64,000 bases of DNA from contig JAEWPS010000032.1 of NCBI GenBank assembly GCA_023460515.1, positions 62,001 through 126,000 on the forward strand, read 5' to 3'. The first letter of the stretch is position 1; each line of letters opens with the position of its first letter. Origin of the DNA: Bacillota bacterium (GTDB lineage: Bacteria > Bacillota > Clostridia > TANB77 > CAG-465). Positions 26,658 to 36,281 of the stretch are shown one piece after another. The notes beneath the pieces are model-generated. The model was not told where the DNA came from, searched no databases, and saw only the letters and a list, made by a program, of their open reading frames with translations. The translations under genes were made by a program, and so were the position numbers.

Positions 26658-28628
26658 ATGAGAAAACTTAAATTAGAGAAAAAAATTAGTTTGAATGTAC
26701 TTACATCACAACTAGTATACATGTCTATAATAATATTATTTTCAGTAATGTTATCTATTATTAAACCGTCAAGTTTATATTTAGATTTAATAATAATATT
26801 GTTAACGGCAGTATGCTCTATTTATGTTTGCATTAAAGAAATAAAAAATAGAAAGTATAGAATAGATGAACTTAGCAAGAGTGTAGATATAGTTCTTAAA
26901 GATAATTTAAATAAAATAGATATACCTATGGCAATGTTTGCTAATCCTACACAAATAATATGGCAAAATGATTTATCTAAAAATATATTACCAAATGAAT
27001 ATATATATGATGTAGCAGTACAATTAGATAAAAAATATAAATCTGGTGAAGAACTAAAATATATATCTGATATAGGAAATGGAGTTATTTACAATGCGTT
27101 AGGAAGTTATATAACTTTCTCTAATTTTAAATGTTTACTTATATCATTTATTGATAAAACTGAAGAAACTGAACTTAAGAATTTAATGGATAACACAAGA
27201 GTTGCAGTAGGTATAATATTCGTAGATAATTATGAAGAAACTTTGCAAGGACTTGACGAAATGCAAAAAGGTGAGATAACTTCAAAATTAGATAAAATAT
27301 TACGTGGTTGGGTAAAAGAAAATAATGGTATAATAACTAAACTTGATAAAGATAGATATGCAATATTTATTGAAAAACAATACGTAGATCAGATGGAGAA
27401 AAGTAAATTTTCTGTTTTAGACGCTGTAAAAGAAATTACTAATATAACAAAGTTACCTATAACTGTGTCAATAGGTATTTCTAGTAATGAGACAAATTTA
27501 TCGGAAAGGTATACTGCTTCTAGTTCATCTTTAGATATAGCATTAGGCAGAGGCGGAGACCAAGTAGTTATAAAGAAAGATAAAAAATTTGACTTTTATG
27601 GTGGTCTTAATTTAGTGTTAGAAAAGACGAGCAGAGTTAGGGCTAGAACTATTGCAGGTGCTTTATGTAATATAATTGATAAATGTGATAAAGTATACAT
27701 AATGGGACATAAAAATACAGATGTGGATTGTATTGGCGCAGCTGTGGGTATGTGTAAAATTGCATCTTCTCTAAATAAAAAAACTTATATTATTTCAGAT
27801 AATAAATTTAATAGTAGCACGAAAACAGTTATTGATAGAATAAAATCTTCTAACGAGTATGACGATGTATTTGTTACTAAAGAAGATATAAAGAAACATG
27901 ACTTTGACAATTCAATTCTAATCGTTTTAGATACACATAAAAAATCTTATTTGTCAGCACCAGAGATATTAGAAGAATTTGATAAAGTTGTAGTAATTGA
28001 TCACCATAGAAGGGGTCCTGAATTTATAGATAATGCAGTTTTGACATACCATGAAATATATGCTTCTTCGACATGTGAGCTTGTCACTGAGCTACTTATG
28101 TATATGGAAAATATAAAATTAACAACAGTAGAAGCTGAAGGACTATATGCAGGTATACTTGTTGATACAAAGAATTTTACTTTTAAAACCGGTGTTAGAA
28201 CTTTTGAAGTAGCAGCATATCTAAAAAGAATTGGTTTAGATATATCTGAAGTAAAACAGATATTTCAAACGGATTTCGATGCATATTTGGCTAAGGTAGA
28301 AATTGTTAAAAATGCTGAAATAATAGATAAACAAATAGCTATATCAATAAGTTATGAGAATTTTGAAAATATGCCTATGTTAGTTGCACAAGCTGCAGAT
28401 GAATTGTTATCTATAAGTGGGATACTTGCATCGTTTGTACTTTGTAAAATTGACTCCGTAGTAATGATTTCAAGTAGATCGATGGGTGATATTAATGTTC
28501 AAGCTATTATGGAAAAAATAGGCGGTGGTGGACATTTAACTTTTGCAGGAGCACAAATTGCGGGAGTAACTTTAGAGGAAGCAAAATCTCAGTTATTAAA
28601 AGCTATAAATGAGTATTTTGGTAAATAA
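26658..28628 (+). CDS. gdpP: Cyclic-di-AMP phosphodiesterase
   Basis: A 656-residue GdpP/YybT protein hydrolysing c-di-AMP, which controls potassium and osmotic homeostasis and wall stress in Firmicutes. Two N-terminal membrane helices (about 15-60), a degenerate PAS domain, a degenerate GGDEF domain with no intact GGDEF string, then DHH-DHHA1 with GHKNTDVDCIG near residue 350, DHHRRG near 448 and GGGGHLTFAG near 622. First gene of gdpP-rplI-dnaB, a classic Firmicute order. Confidence 0.95.
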   Translation: MRKLKLEKKISLNVLTSQLVYMSIIILFSVMLSIIKPSSLYLDLIIILLTAVCSIYVCIKEIKNRKYRIDELSKSVDIVLKDNLNKIDIPMAMFANPTQIIWQNDLSKNILPNEYIYDVAVQLDKKYKSGEELKYISDIGNGVIYNALGSYITFSNFKCLLISFIDKTEETELKNLMDNTRVAVGIIFVDNYEETLQGLDEMQKGEITSKLDKILRGWVKENNGIITKLDKDRYAIFIEKQYVDQMEKSKFSVLDAVKEITNITKLPITVSIGISSNETNLSERYTASSSSLDIALGRGGDQVVIKKDKKFDFYGGLNLVLEKTSRVRARTIAGALCNIIDKCDKVYIMGHKNTDVDCIGAAVGMCKIASSLNKKTYIISDNKFNSSTKTVIDRIKSSNEYDDVFVTKEDIKKHDFDNSILIVLDTHKKSYLSAPEILEEFDKVVVIDHHRRGPEFIDNAVLTYHEIYASSTCELVTELLMYMENIKLTTVEAEGLYAGILVDTKNFTFKTGVRTFEVAAYLKRIGLDISEVKQIFQTDFDAYLAKVEIVKNAEIIDKQIAISISYENFENMPMLVAQAADELLSISGILASFVLCKIDSVVMISSRSMGDINVQAIMEKIGGGGHLTFAGAQIAGVTLEEAKSQLLKAINEYFGK

Positions 28629-28677
28629 ATCAGGAAATAGTTTGTATAAATAATATAAAAATAAAGGAGGAAATTTA

Positions 28678-29124
28678 ATGAAAGTTATATTAAATCAAGA
28701 TGTTAAAGGAATAGGAAAAAAACTTCAAACTGTAGAGGTTAGCGAAGGGTATGCTAGAAATTTCCTACTTCCAAAGAAGATGGCAAACTTATTAGATAAT
28801 AAGAGTTCTAATGAAGCAAAAAACAAATTAGAAGCCATAAAGTTTAAAAAAGATACTGAGCTTGAAAAAGCAAATGAAGACAAAAAAATGATTGAAAAAA
28901 GATATATTGAGTTTAAACATAAAGTTGGAGATAATGGAAAACTTTTTGGTAGTGTTACTGAAAAAGAAATAGCTGCGGAAGTTAAGAATAAGTTCAATAT
29001 AGATGTAGATAAAAAGAAAATAGTTTTACAAGATAATATAAAGGATTTAGGTTCATATATAGCTAACGTAAAGTTATATGAAGGGGTAACAGCAAAGTTA
29101 AAAATAAATGTAGTAAGAATGTAG
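28678..29124 (+). CDS. rplI: Ribosomal protein L9
   Basis: A 148-residue large-subunit protein binding 23S rRNA at the base of the L1 stalk. N-terminal VILNQDVKGIGKK and SEGYARNFLLPKKMA are the L9 signature, followed by the long connecting helix and the C-terminal domain. AAAGGAGG precedes the ATG. Between gdpP and dnaB in one operon. Confidence 0.97.
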   Translation: MKVILNQDVKGIGKKLQTVEVSEGYARNFLLPKKMANLLDNKSSNEAKNKLEAIKFKKDTELEKANEDKKMIEKRYIEFKHKVGDNGKLFGSVTEKEIAAEVKNKFNIDVDKKKIVLQDNIKDLGSYIANVKLYEGVTAKLKINVVRM

Positions 29125-29134
29125 GTGAATTAAA

Positions 29135-30466
29135 GTGGAAAATGAGGGACTAATTAAAATTCAACCAAATGATATAACAGCTGAACAAGCTGTGCTTGGA
29201 TCGATGCTTGTTGATAGAGACGCTGTAGTTGTAGCAATAGAAACTCTTAAACCAAATGATTTTTATAGAGAAGATAATAGAGAAATATATGCCGCTATGT
29301 ACGAGATATACAATAATGGTAGACATATTGATATGATTACTGTCAAAGATGAGCTAGTACTTAGGGGTAGTTTAGAAAAAGTTGGTAATTTAGAATATTT
29401 ATCCACTTTAATTGATAATGTTCCTACAACATCAAACATTGAAAATTACGCTAAAATCGTTGAAGAAAAAGCAACTGTCAGAAACTTAATAAAAGCTGCC
29501 AATGATATACTTAAAATGGGTTATTCCGGTACAGAAGAAGTAGATAGTATAATAGAACAGACCGAAAAGAAAATATTTGATGTATTGCAAAATAGAAATA
29601 CAAAAGGATATGCGTCTTTAAAAGAAGTTCTTATAACGGCCTTTGATAATATAGAGAAGTTATATCAAAATAAAAGTAAAATTTCTGGTATTGAATCTGG
29701 GTTTGTAGACTTAGATGGAAAAATATCTGGATTAAATCCTTCAGATTTGTTAATAGTTGCAGCAAGACCAGCAATGGGAAAAAGTGCATTTGTGCTTAAC
29801 ATTGCAAGTTATGTTGCAATGCATGCTAAAACACCTGTAATGATATTTAGTCTAGAAATGTCAAAAGAACAATTAGTAAACAGAGTACTTTGCAGTGAAA
29901 GTGAAGTTGACAGTATGAAACTTAGGAATGCGGATTTATCTAGTGAGGATTGGCTAAAACTAGGTGAGGCAAGTAGTAAACTTGCTGAAGTACCACTTTA
30001 TATTGACGATACTCCTGGTCTTTCTGCACCGGAATTAAGAGCAAAGTGTAGAAAAGCTAAATTGGAAAAGAATATTGGATTAGTTATTATAGATTATCTA
30101 CAACTTATGGAATCTAAAACGAAAAGCAGTTCTAGACAACAAGAAATTTCTGAGATAAGTAGATCTCTTAAAATATTAGCTAAAGAATTATCAATTCCAG
30201 TTATAGCTCTTTCACAATTAAGTCGTGCTACTGAATCAAGAACAGATCATAGACCAATGCTTAGTGATTTACGTGAATCTGGAGCAATAGAACAAGATGC
30301 TGATATAGTTATGTTTTTACATAGAGAAGATTATTATAATGCCGAGACTGAAAAGAAAAATATAGCTGAAGTTATAATATCTAAAAATAGAAATGGTGCA
30401 ACAGGTATTGTTGAACTTGCATGGCTTGGCCAATATACAAAATTTGCAAACTTATATAGGGGTTAG
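29135..30466 (+). CDS. dnaB: Replicative DNA helicase
   Basis: A 443-residue hexameric helicase unwinding DNA at the fork. N-terminal NDITAEQAVLGSML, then the RecA-like domain with Walker A ARPAMGKSAF near residue 210, Walker B-like IIDYLQLM and the DLRESGAIEQDAD motif. Start GTG 29135 after AGGTGAA. No intein. The stop is four bases before tilS, so translation is probably coupled. Confidence 0.97.
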   Translation: MENEGLIKIQPNDITAEQAVLGSMLVDRDAVVVAIETLKPNDFYREDNREIYAAMYEIYNNGRHIDMITVKDELVLRGSLEKVGNLEYLSTLIDNVPTTSNIENYAKIVEEKATVRNLIKAANDILKMGYSGTEEVDSIIEQTEKKIFDVLQNRNTKGYASLKEVLITAFDNIEKLYQNKSKISGIESGFVDLDGKISGLNPSDLLIVAARPAMGKSAFVLNIASYVAMHAKTPVMIFSLEMSKEQLVNRVLCSESEVDSMKLRNADLSSEDWLKLGEASSKLAEVPLYIDDTPGLSAPELRAKCRKAKLEKNIGLVIIDYLQLMESKTKSSSRQQEISEISRSLKILAKELSIPVIALSQLSRATESRTDHRPMLSDLRESGAIEQDADIVMFLHREDYYNAETEKKNIAEVIISKNRNGATGIVELAWLGQYTKFANLYRG

Positions 30467-30470
30467 GGGT

Positions 30471-31505
30471 ATGAAAAACAATTTAGATACAAATAATATT
30501 TTAACGGAAGTAGTTATTAAAGATATACTAGAAAGTAAATGTATTGTAAATAACGATAAAATTGTAGTGGCAGTTTCTGGAGGACCAGATTCAATGGCAC
30601 TTATAAATATATTATTTAATTTGAAAAGTGAATTTAGTGAGAAATATAATATAGATTACAGTTTAATTGTTGCACATGTTAATCATATGCTAAGAAAAGA
30701 GTCTAAGGATGAAAAAATATATGTTGAAAACTTTTGTAAGTCTAAAAAAATAGAATTTTATTATCTAGAAAAGGATGTGAAAACTGAATCTATAGAACAT
30801 AAAATGGGTACAGAAGAATATGCTAGAAAAATAAGATATGAGTTTTTTGAGAAAATTAGAATTGATACTCATTCAAATAAAATAGCTGTAGCACATAACT
30901 TAAATGATAATGTTGAAACAATATTACTAAATATAATTCGTGGAAGTGGAATTAAAGGGCTATGTGGTATGAATTATATTTATGGTAACATTATTAGACC
31001 TTTAATAAATGTTTCTAAAAATGATTTACTTGATTATTGCAATGACAATGATCTAAATCCTTGTTTCGATAAAACAAATAATGAAGAGATATATATGAGA
31101 AATAAAGTAAGATTAAATCTTATTCCGACTATCCAAAAAGAATATAACACTAATTTTGTTAATAATATATTAAGACTTAGAGAGCTAGCTATCATGGATG
31201 AAGAGTTTTTAAACAAATATACTGTGGATGTTGTGGATAAATCAATTCAAGAACATCAAGATCACAGTATTAAATTTAAATTTGATGAAATATTAAGACA
31301 AAGTGAAAGTATAAGAAGGAGAAGTATACGAGAATTAATAAATAGAAAACTAGATACTACTCAGGGAATAGAAAATGTTCATATTGTAGATATTTTAAAA
31401 TTATTAGAGAATAATACTCCAAGGAAAAAATATATAATTGGTAATAAATTTACCATAGAAATAGTTAAAAAATATATTGCAATAATATATAATAATGAAA
31501 ATTAA
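30471..31505 (+). CDS. tilS: tRNA(Ile)-lysidine synthetase, short form
   Basis: TilS modifies C34 of the CAU-anticodon tRNA-Ile to lysidine so it reads AUA. PP-loop motif SGGPDSMA near residue 40 and AHVNHMLR and NEEIYMRNKVR segments identify it. At 344 residues it is shorter than the usual 430-470, the C-terminal domains being reduced, as in some compact TilS proteins. ATG 30471 follows AGGGG; upstream in-frame codons lie within dnaB. tilS is commonly followed by hpt then ftsH; hpt is absent here. Confidence 0.93.
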   Translation: MKNNLDTNNILTEVVIKDILESKCIVNNDKIVVAVSGGPDSMALINILFNLKSEFSEKYNIDYSLIVAHVNHMLRKESKDEKIYVENFCKSKKIEFYYLEKDVKTESIEHKMGTEEYARKIRYEFFEKIRIDTHSNKIAVAHNLNDNVETILLNIIRGSGIKGLCGMNYIYGNIIRPLINVSKNDLLDYCNDNDLNPCFDKTNNEEIYMRNKVRLNLIPTIQKEYNTNFVNNILRLRELAIMDEEFLNKYTVDVVDKSIQEHQDHSIKFKFDEILRQSESIRRRSIRELINRKLDTTQGIENVHIVDILKLLENNTPRKKYIIGNKFTIEIVKKYIAIIYNNEN

Positions 31506-31520
31506 GAAGGGAATGGATTT

Positions 31521-33524
31521 ATGGAAGACAAAGAAAAAGAAAAAATAAAAAAAGAAAATAATACTGAAGAAGTTAATATTAATAAAAATTCAAATGAAAA
31601 TAATCAAGTGAACATTAAAGAAGAAGAAAAAAATAAAAGCGAAAAGCAAAAAAGGTTAAGTGAAGAGGAATTTGAAAATCTTAAGAAACAGGCTAGAATT
31701 GTAGAAATTAGAATGAAAAAACCAAACTTTTTAAGAACAATGTTAACATATATTATGATAATTATAGTTGCATCAATGCTAATATCTTATTTGGGTGGTA
31801 CTACAGTTAAAACTATGTCATATACAGAGCTTATGCAGAATATAGAAAAAGGTAATGTTTCATCTATAAAAATGCAAAATGATAAACAATCAATAAATGT
31901 ATTGTTAAAAGATGATAAAGAAGTAGAAAGAGTAGTTAAGATACCAGATTCAGGTGCTTTTATAGAATATATTCAACCTAAAGTTGCATCAAATGCATTT
32001 GAACTTACTGTTTCTGAACCTTCTGTAATGGAATCACTTGCACCATTAATACCTAATTTATTACTCCTTATTGGAACACTCCTTATTTTCGTTTTCATGT
32101 TAAGAAAAACAAGTCAGGGAAATGATAAAGCTATGGGGTTTGGTAAAAATAGAGCTAAATTGTTTGATGCAAATGCTAAAAATAAAACTACTTTTAGTGA
32201 CGTTGCTGGACTTTTAGAAGAAAAAGAGGAATTACAAGAAATTGTAGATTTTTTAAAGAATCCAAAGAAATTTAAAGATCTAGGTGCTAGAATTCCAAGA
32301 GGTTTATTACTAGTTGGTGGACCAGGCACTGGTAAAACATTACTTGCAAGAGCTGTTTCAGGTGAAGCTGGTGTACCATTCTTCAGTATAAGTGGATCAG
32401 ACTTTGTTGAGATGTTTGTTGGTGTTGGAGCTTCACGTGTAAGAGATTTATTTTCAGAGGCTAAATCAAATGCACCTTGTATAATATTTATTGATGAAAT
32501 AGATGCTGTTGGTAGACAAAGAGGAGCTGGCGTAGGTGGCGGTCATGATGAAAGAGAGCAAACATTGAATCAGTTGTTGGTAGAAATGGATGGCTTTGCA
32601 AATCATGAAAATGTTATAGTTATAGCTGCAACTAATAGACCAGATATATTAGATAAAGCTTTATTAAGACCAGGAAGATTCGATAGACAGATTGTGGTTC
32701 ATGACCCAGATATTGGTGCAAGAGAAGAAATAATAAGATTACATGCTAAAAACAAACCATTTATAACAGGAATTGAGTATAAAGTTATTGCTAAAAATAC
32801 CGCTGGATTTTCTGGCGCAGATTTAGAGAATATGGTGAATGAATCTGCACTTCTTGCTGCAAGAAAGAATAAAAAAATAATAACTATGGAAGATATAGAA
32901 GAAGCAATGGTTAAGGTAATGATGGGACCAGAAAAGCATAGTAGAATTATAAGTGAAAAAGAAAGAAAACTTACAGCTTATCATGAAGCAGGGCATGCAG
33001 TTGTATCTAGATTTTTACCTACACACGATACAGTTCACCAAATTTCTATTGTACCACGTGGTATGGCAGGTGGATATACAATGTATAAACCTAATGAAGA
33101 TAAAAGTTACAGATCAAAATCTGAAATGCAAGAACATATTGTATCATTATTAGGAGGAAGAGTTGCCGAACAACTTGTTTTAGATGACATTAGTACAGGA
33201 GCTTCAAGTGATATTGAAAGAGCAAGTAAAATAGCTAGAAATATGGTTATGAAGTATGGTATGAGCGAAAAATTGGGTCCAATAACTTTTGGTGCTGAAC
33301 AAGAAGAAGTATTCTTAGGAAGAGATATAAATAATCAACGTAATTTTAGTGAAAAAATAGCAGCTCAGATTGATGATGAAATTAAGAGTATTATAGATAA
33401 TGGATATAGATATGCAGAACGCATTCTAAAGGATAATATAGACAAATTACATAAAGTAAGTCAAATTTTAATTGAAAAGGAAAAAATGGACGCTAAAGAA
33501 TTTGATGCGATATTTATACAATAA
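31521..33524 (+). CDS. ftsH: ATP-dependent zinc metalloprotease FtsH
   Basis: A 667-residue membrane AAA+ protease for quality control and regulatory proteolysis. A highly charged Lys/Glu/Asn N-terminal extension (about 65 residues) precedes two membrane helices (about 74-93 and 177-195). AAA domain with Walker A GGPGTGKT, Walker B IIFIDEIDAVG and the SRH; peptidase domain with HEAGHA zinc motif. The N-terminal extension is longer than usual and would lie in the cytoplasm. Confidence 0.96.
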   Translation: MEDKEKEKIKKENNTEEVNINKNSNENNQVNIKEEEKNKSEKQKRLSEEEFENLKKQARIVEIRMKKPNFLRTMLTYIMIIIVASMLISYLGGTTVKTMSYTELMQNIEKGNVSSIKMQNDKQSINVLLKDDKEVERVVKIPDSGAFIEYIQPKVASNAFELTVSEPSVMESLAPLIPNLLLLIGTLLIFVFMLRKTSQGNDKAMGFGKNRAKLFDANAKNKTTFSDVAGLLEEKEELQEIVDFLKNPKKFKDLGARIPRGLLLVGGPGTGKTLLARAVSGEAGVPFFSISGSDFVEMFVGVGASRVRDLFSEAKSNAPCIIFIDEIDAVGRQRGAGVGGGHDEREQTLNQLLVEMDGFANHENVIVIAATNRPDILDKALLRPGRFDRQIVVHDPDIGAREEIIRLHAKNKPFITGIEYKVIAKNTAGFSGADLENMVNESALLAARKNKKIITMEDIEEAMVKVMMGPEKHSRIISEKERKLTAYHEAGHAVVSRFLPTHDTVHQISIVPRGMAGGYTMYKPNEDKSYRSKSEMQEHIVSLLGGRVAEQLVLDDISTGASSDIERASKIARNMVMKYGMSEKLGPITFGAEQEEVFLGRDINNQRNFSEKIAAQIDDEIKSIIDNGYRYAERILKDNIDKLHKVSQILIEKEKMDAKEFDAIFIQ

Positions 33525-33544
33525 TTATTAAATAATTTAGAAAT

Positions 33545-33590
33545 AAAACAAGTTAAGTATGGATAAAACTATATTTAACTTGTTTTCTAC
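33545..33590 (+). terminator. Terminator after ftsH
   Basis: AAAACAAGTTAA (33545-33556) and TTAACTTGTTTT (33575-33586), T-rich afterwards. Marks the end of the tilS-ftsH transcript. Confidence 0.85.
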
Positions 33591-33707
33591 TCTAAAATTC
33601 GATTTTTTGACGAAAAATATCATAAAATATGGATTTTATTATTAGAAAGTGATATAATTATATAAATTAAAATAAATACGAATCTAAATATAATTAGGAG
33701 GGTGTAT

Positions 33708-34547
33708 ATGAGTGTTGTAGATGATAAAGCATTCAAGACAATAGTATACAGGGGATATATTGAACGGTTTAAGCAAGATAGACTGTTTGATATAGACTCT
33801 AAAATACCAATGAGTATTATTCAGTTTTATTTAGAATCAAGTGTTACTCCAAAAGTTTCTGAAAATGTATACAAGAAATTTAAGATAAAGTATATATTAT
33901 CAGAAAATGAACTAGAGGGTGTTCAGGTAAGTAAATCAGAAGTCAAATGTCTAGTGTATAATAATTGTGATAATCATACTAAAGAAGAAGTTCTGGGATT
34001 AGCAGATGTATATGAGTATATAAATAACTATTCATTTGAAAATAATAGCAATTTTTCTATATATGAATTGTTAACCATACATTCGATATTATTTTCGTAT
34101 ACTCCTTTTCCACAATATGCAGGACGGTTTAGAAATTCAACTGCAAGAATAAAAGGAAGTCAAGTTGCACTAGCTGATTATACAACAATTCATACGAAAA
34201 TGCATCAGGCAGGTTATGAATTTAAAGAAATTATTCAAAAGTCTGGTGAATTAGAAGAATATATACGGTCAGCAATAAGATTTCATGCTAAACTAATTGA
34301 GATACATCCTTTTTCAGATGGAAATGGCAGAAGTACAAGGGCTCTTCTTAATCTTCTTATGAAGTATGTTGGATTACCACCAACATATGTAAAATTAGAA
34401 GAGAAAGATAAATATTGTGAAGCTTTAGAAACTGCAATATTAGAGAATAATACGAAAAAGTTAGAACAGTTCTTTCTTTTTAAAATTGCAAATGCGATAA
34501 TTGAAAATGATGAGGAATTTTCTAATGAAGCAATAAAAATATTATAA
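33708..34547 (+). CDS. Fic-family protein (AMP-transferase fold)
   Basis: A 279-residue Fic-domain protein. The catalytic loop HPFSDGNGRSTR (about residues 199-210) matches the HPFxDGNGRxxR consensus completely, so nucleotide transfer (usually AMP to a hydroxyl group of a target protein) is expected. SENELEG near residue 65 is similar to, but not a perfect match for, the (S/T)xxxE(G/N) inhibitory helix. Codon use is odd: it has three in-frame CGG codons, otherwise almost absent here, hinting at acquisition. Start ATG 33708 with GGAGGGT before it. Stand-alone between terminators, with no antitoxin gene. Confidence 0.85.
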   Translation: MSVVDDKAFKTIVYRGYIERFKQDRLFDIDSKIPMSIIQFYLESSVTPKVSENVYKKFKIKYILSENELEGVQVSKSEVKCLVYNNCDNHTKEEVLGLADVYEYINNYSFENNSNFSIYELLTIHSILFSYTPFPQYAGRFRNSTARIKGSQVALADYTTIHTKMHQAGYEFKEIIQKSGELEEYIRSAIRFHAKLIEIHPFSDGNGRSTRALLNLLMKYVGLPPTYVKLEEKDKYCEALETAILENNTKKLEQFFLFKIANAIIENDEEFSNEAIKIL

Positions 34548-34556
34548 ATAATAAAA

Positions 34557-34597
34557 ACAAAAGCATCAACTATTGAAAAGTTGGTGCTTTTGTGCTA
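34557..34597 (+). terminator. Terminator after fic
   Basis: ACAAAAGCATCAAC (34557-34570) and GTTGGTGCTTTTGT (34580-34593), one G-U pair. It overlaps the rpsB promoter. Confidence 0.82.
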
Positions 34598-34601
34598 TAA
34601 T
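34573..34601 (+). promoter_or_regulatory. rpsB promoter overlapping a terminator
   Basis: TTGAAA (34573-34578), 17-base spacer, TATAAT (34596-34601). The -35 region falls in the loop of the fic terminator. Confidence 0.72.
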
Positions 34602-34722
34602 ATATATGCTTTGTTTTATAAAAAGCATATAATACACACACGAAGGTAGTCTTTTCTTCTTCCATTATGGTTGTAAAAGATGTTGATATTCGTGGCGGAT
34701 AGAAAGAAGGAGGAATTTTAAA
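34602..34722 (+). promoter_or_regulatory. Structured 5' leader of rpsB-tsf
   Basis: A leader of about 110 bases, richer in G/C than surrounding spacers. A first hairpin can form at about 34603-34630 (ATATGCTTT with AAAGCATAT). Then nested arms CACGAA (34639-34644) with TTCGTG (34689-34694), and TCTTTT (34650-34655) with AAAAGA (34675-34680), end just before the AAGGAGG ribosome site. rpsB is autoregulated by S2 through its leader in E. coli; whether this leader binds S2 is an inference. Confidence 0.5.
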
Positions 34723-35571
34723 ATGGCAATTATACCTATGAAATCATTACTAGAAGCAGGTGTTCACTTTGGACATCAAACAAAAAGATGGGACCCAAGA
34801 ATGGCTCCATACATATTTACAGCAAGAAATGGAATATATATTCTAGACTTGCAAAAAACATTAAAAAAAGTTCAAGAAGCATATAACTTAACAAAAAAAG
34901 TTGTATCTGAAGGTGGAACTGTTTTATTTGTTGGTACTAAAAAACAAATACAAGAAACTATCAAAACTGAAGCTGAAAGATGTGGTATGTACTATATAAA
35001 CAGTAGATGGTTAGGTGGTACATTAACTAATTTAAACACAATCAAGAAGAGAATAGCTAGATTAGTAGAATTAGAAAAAATGGAAGAAGAAGGTGTTTTT
35101 GAAGTATTACCTAAAAAAGAAGTTATTGGACTTAGACAAGAAATGGAAAAGTTAAATATTAATTTAGGTGGTATTAAAACTATGGATAAACTTCCATCAC
35201 TTATATTCTTAGTAGATTCTAAAAAAGAATATATTTGCACAAAGGAAGCTAGAAAATTAAACATACCAACAATAGGTTTAATAGATTCAAACTGTAATCC
35301 AGATGATGTAGATAATGTTGTTCCTGGAAATGATGATTCAGTAAGATCAGTAGCTTTAATAGCTGCTAAAATTGCAGATGCAGTTTTAGAAGTTAAAGAA
35401 GGAAATACTGAACTTGCACAAGATGAAGAAGTAGTTACAATGGAAGCATTAGTTGCTGAAGTTGGAGTAGATAAAATAGAAAGAAAACCAAGACAAAATA
35501 ATAGATTTAACAATAACAGAAATTATAACAATAATTATGTTAAAAGAGAACAAACTGAAGAAAAAGTATAG
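34723..35571 (+). CDS. rpsB: Ribosomal protein S2
   Basis: A 282-residue small-subunit protein needed for S1-type binding and late 30S assembly. N-terminal LLEAGVHFGHQTKRWDPRM, middle GGTLTNLNTIKKRI and C-terminal NIPTIGLIDSNCNPDDVD are S2 signatures. It carries an additional Asn/Arg-rich disordered tail (about residues 250-282) not needed for the fold. Followed by tsf with 12 bases between, the usual rpsB-tsf operon, but pyrH and frr are not attached here; frr is at 53849. Confidence 0.97.
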   Translation: MAIIPMKSLLEAGVHFGHQTKRWDPRMAPYIFTARNGIYILDLQKTLKKVQEAYNLTKKVVSEGGTVLFVGTKKQIQETIKTEAERCGMYYINSRWLGGTLTNLNTIKKRIARLVELEKMEEEGVFEVLPKKEVIGLRQEMEKLNINLGGIKTMDKLPSLIFLVDSKKEYICTKEARKLNIPTIGLIDSNCNPDDVDNVVPGNDDSVRSVALIAAKIADAVLEVKEGNTELAQDEEVVTMEALVAEVGVDKIERKPRQNNRFNNNRNYNNNYVKREQTEEKV

Positions 35572-35583
35572 GAGGGGTTAACT

Positions 35584-36231
35584 ATGGCAATAACTGCTGA
35601 ACAAGTAAAAGATTTAAGAGATAGAACTAATGCAGGAATAATGGACTGTAAGAAAGTTTTAGTAGAAACTGATGGCAATATTGAAAAAGCAATCGAATTA
35701 TTAAGAGAAAGAGGAGTTGCTAAAGCAGCTAAAAAAGCTAGTAGAATTGCTAGCGAAGGTTTAGTTGAAGCGTATATCCACAATGGAAAATATGGTGCTT
35801 TAGTTGAAATAAATTCTGAAACAGACTTTGTTTCAAAAAATGAAGACTTCAAAAATTTTGTAAAAGATGTAGCTATGCATATTGCAGCTTCTGGTCCTAA
35901 ATATGTAAGAAGAGAAGAAGTTCCTGAAAATGTAGTAAATACTGAAAAAGAAACTTTAAAAGCTCAAGCATTAAATGAAGGAAAACCTGCTGCAGTTGTA
36001 GAGAAAATGATAGAAGGAAGAATAAATAAATATTTCGCAGAGATTTGTTTGTTAGAACAACCTTTTGTTAAAAATCCTGATGTTACTGTTGGTCAACTTT
36101 TAACAGAACTAATTGCAAAAATTGGTGAAAACATTGTAATTCGTAGATTTGCTAGATTTGAAAGAGGCGAAGGAATAGAAAAAGAAGAATCTAACTTTGC
36201 AGAAGAAGTAATGAAACAAATAAACGGTTAA
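35584..36231 (+). CDS. tsf: Elongation factor Ts
   Basis: A 215-residue guanine nucleotide exchange factor for EF-Tu. N-terminal UBA-like domain (VKDLRDRTNAGIMDCKKVL) and the SETDFVSKNEDF motif that contacts EF-Tu. It is the short form found in many Firmicutes, with one core subdomain reduced. GGAGGGG precedes the ATG. Confidence 0.96.
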   Translation: MAITAEQVKDLRDRTNAGIMDCKKVLVETDGNIEKAIELLRERGVAKAAKKASRIASEGLVEAYIHNGKYGALVEINSETDFVSKNEDFKNFVKDVAMHIAASGPKYVRREEVPENVVNTEKETLKAQALNEGKPAAVVEKMIEGRINKYFAEICLLEQPFVKNPDVTVGQLLTELIAKIGENIVIRRFARFERGEGIEKEESNFAEEVMKQING

Positions 36232-36243
36232 TAAATAAAAATT

Positions 36244-36281
36244 GACTATAAATTCAAACCGAATTTATAGTCGTTTTTTTT
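36244..36281. terminator. Terminator after tsf, bidirectional
   Basis: GACTATAAATTC (36244-36255) and GAATTTATAGTC (36261-36272), then G and a run of eight T. It separates the convergent tsf and the minus-strand carbohydrate-binding gene, with T-rich sequence on both strands. Confidence 0.92.

Noticed and set aside
34992..35513. 173-codon minus-strand frame opposite rpsB
   Set aside because: Antisense shadow of a highly conserved gene; no ribosome site and no recognisable protein.
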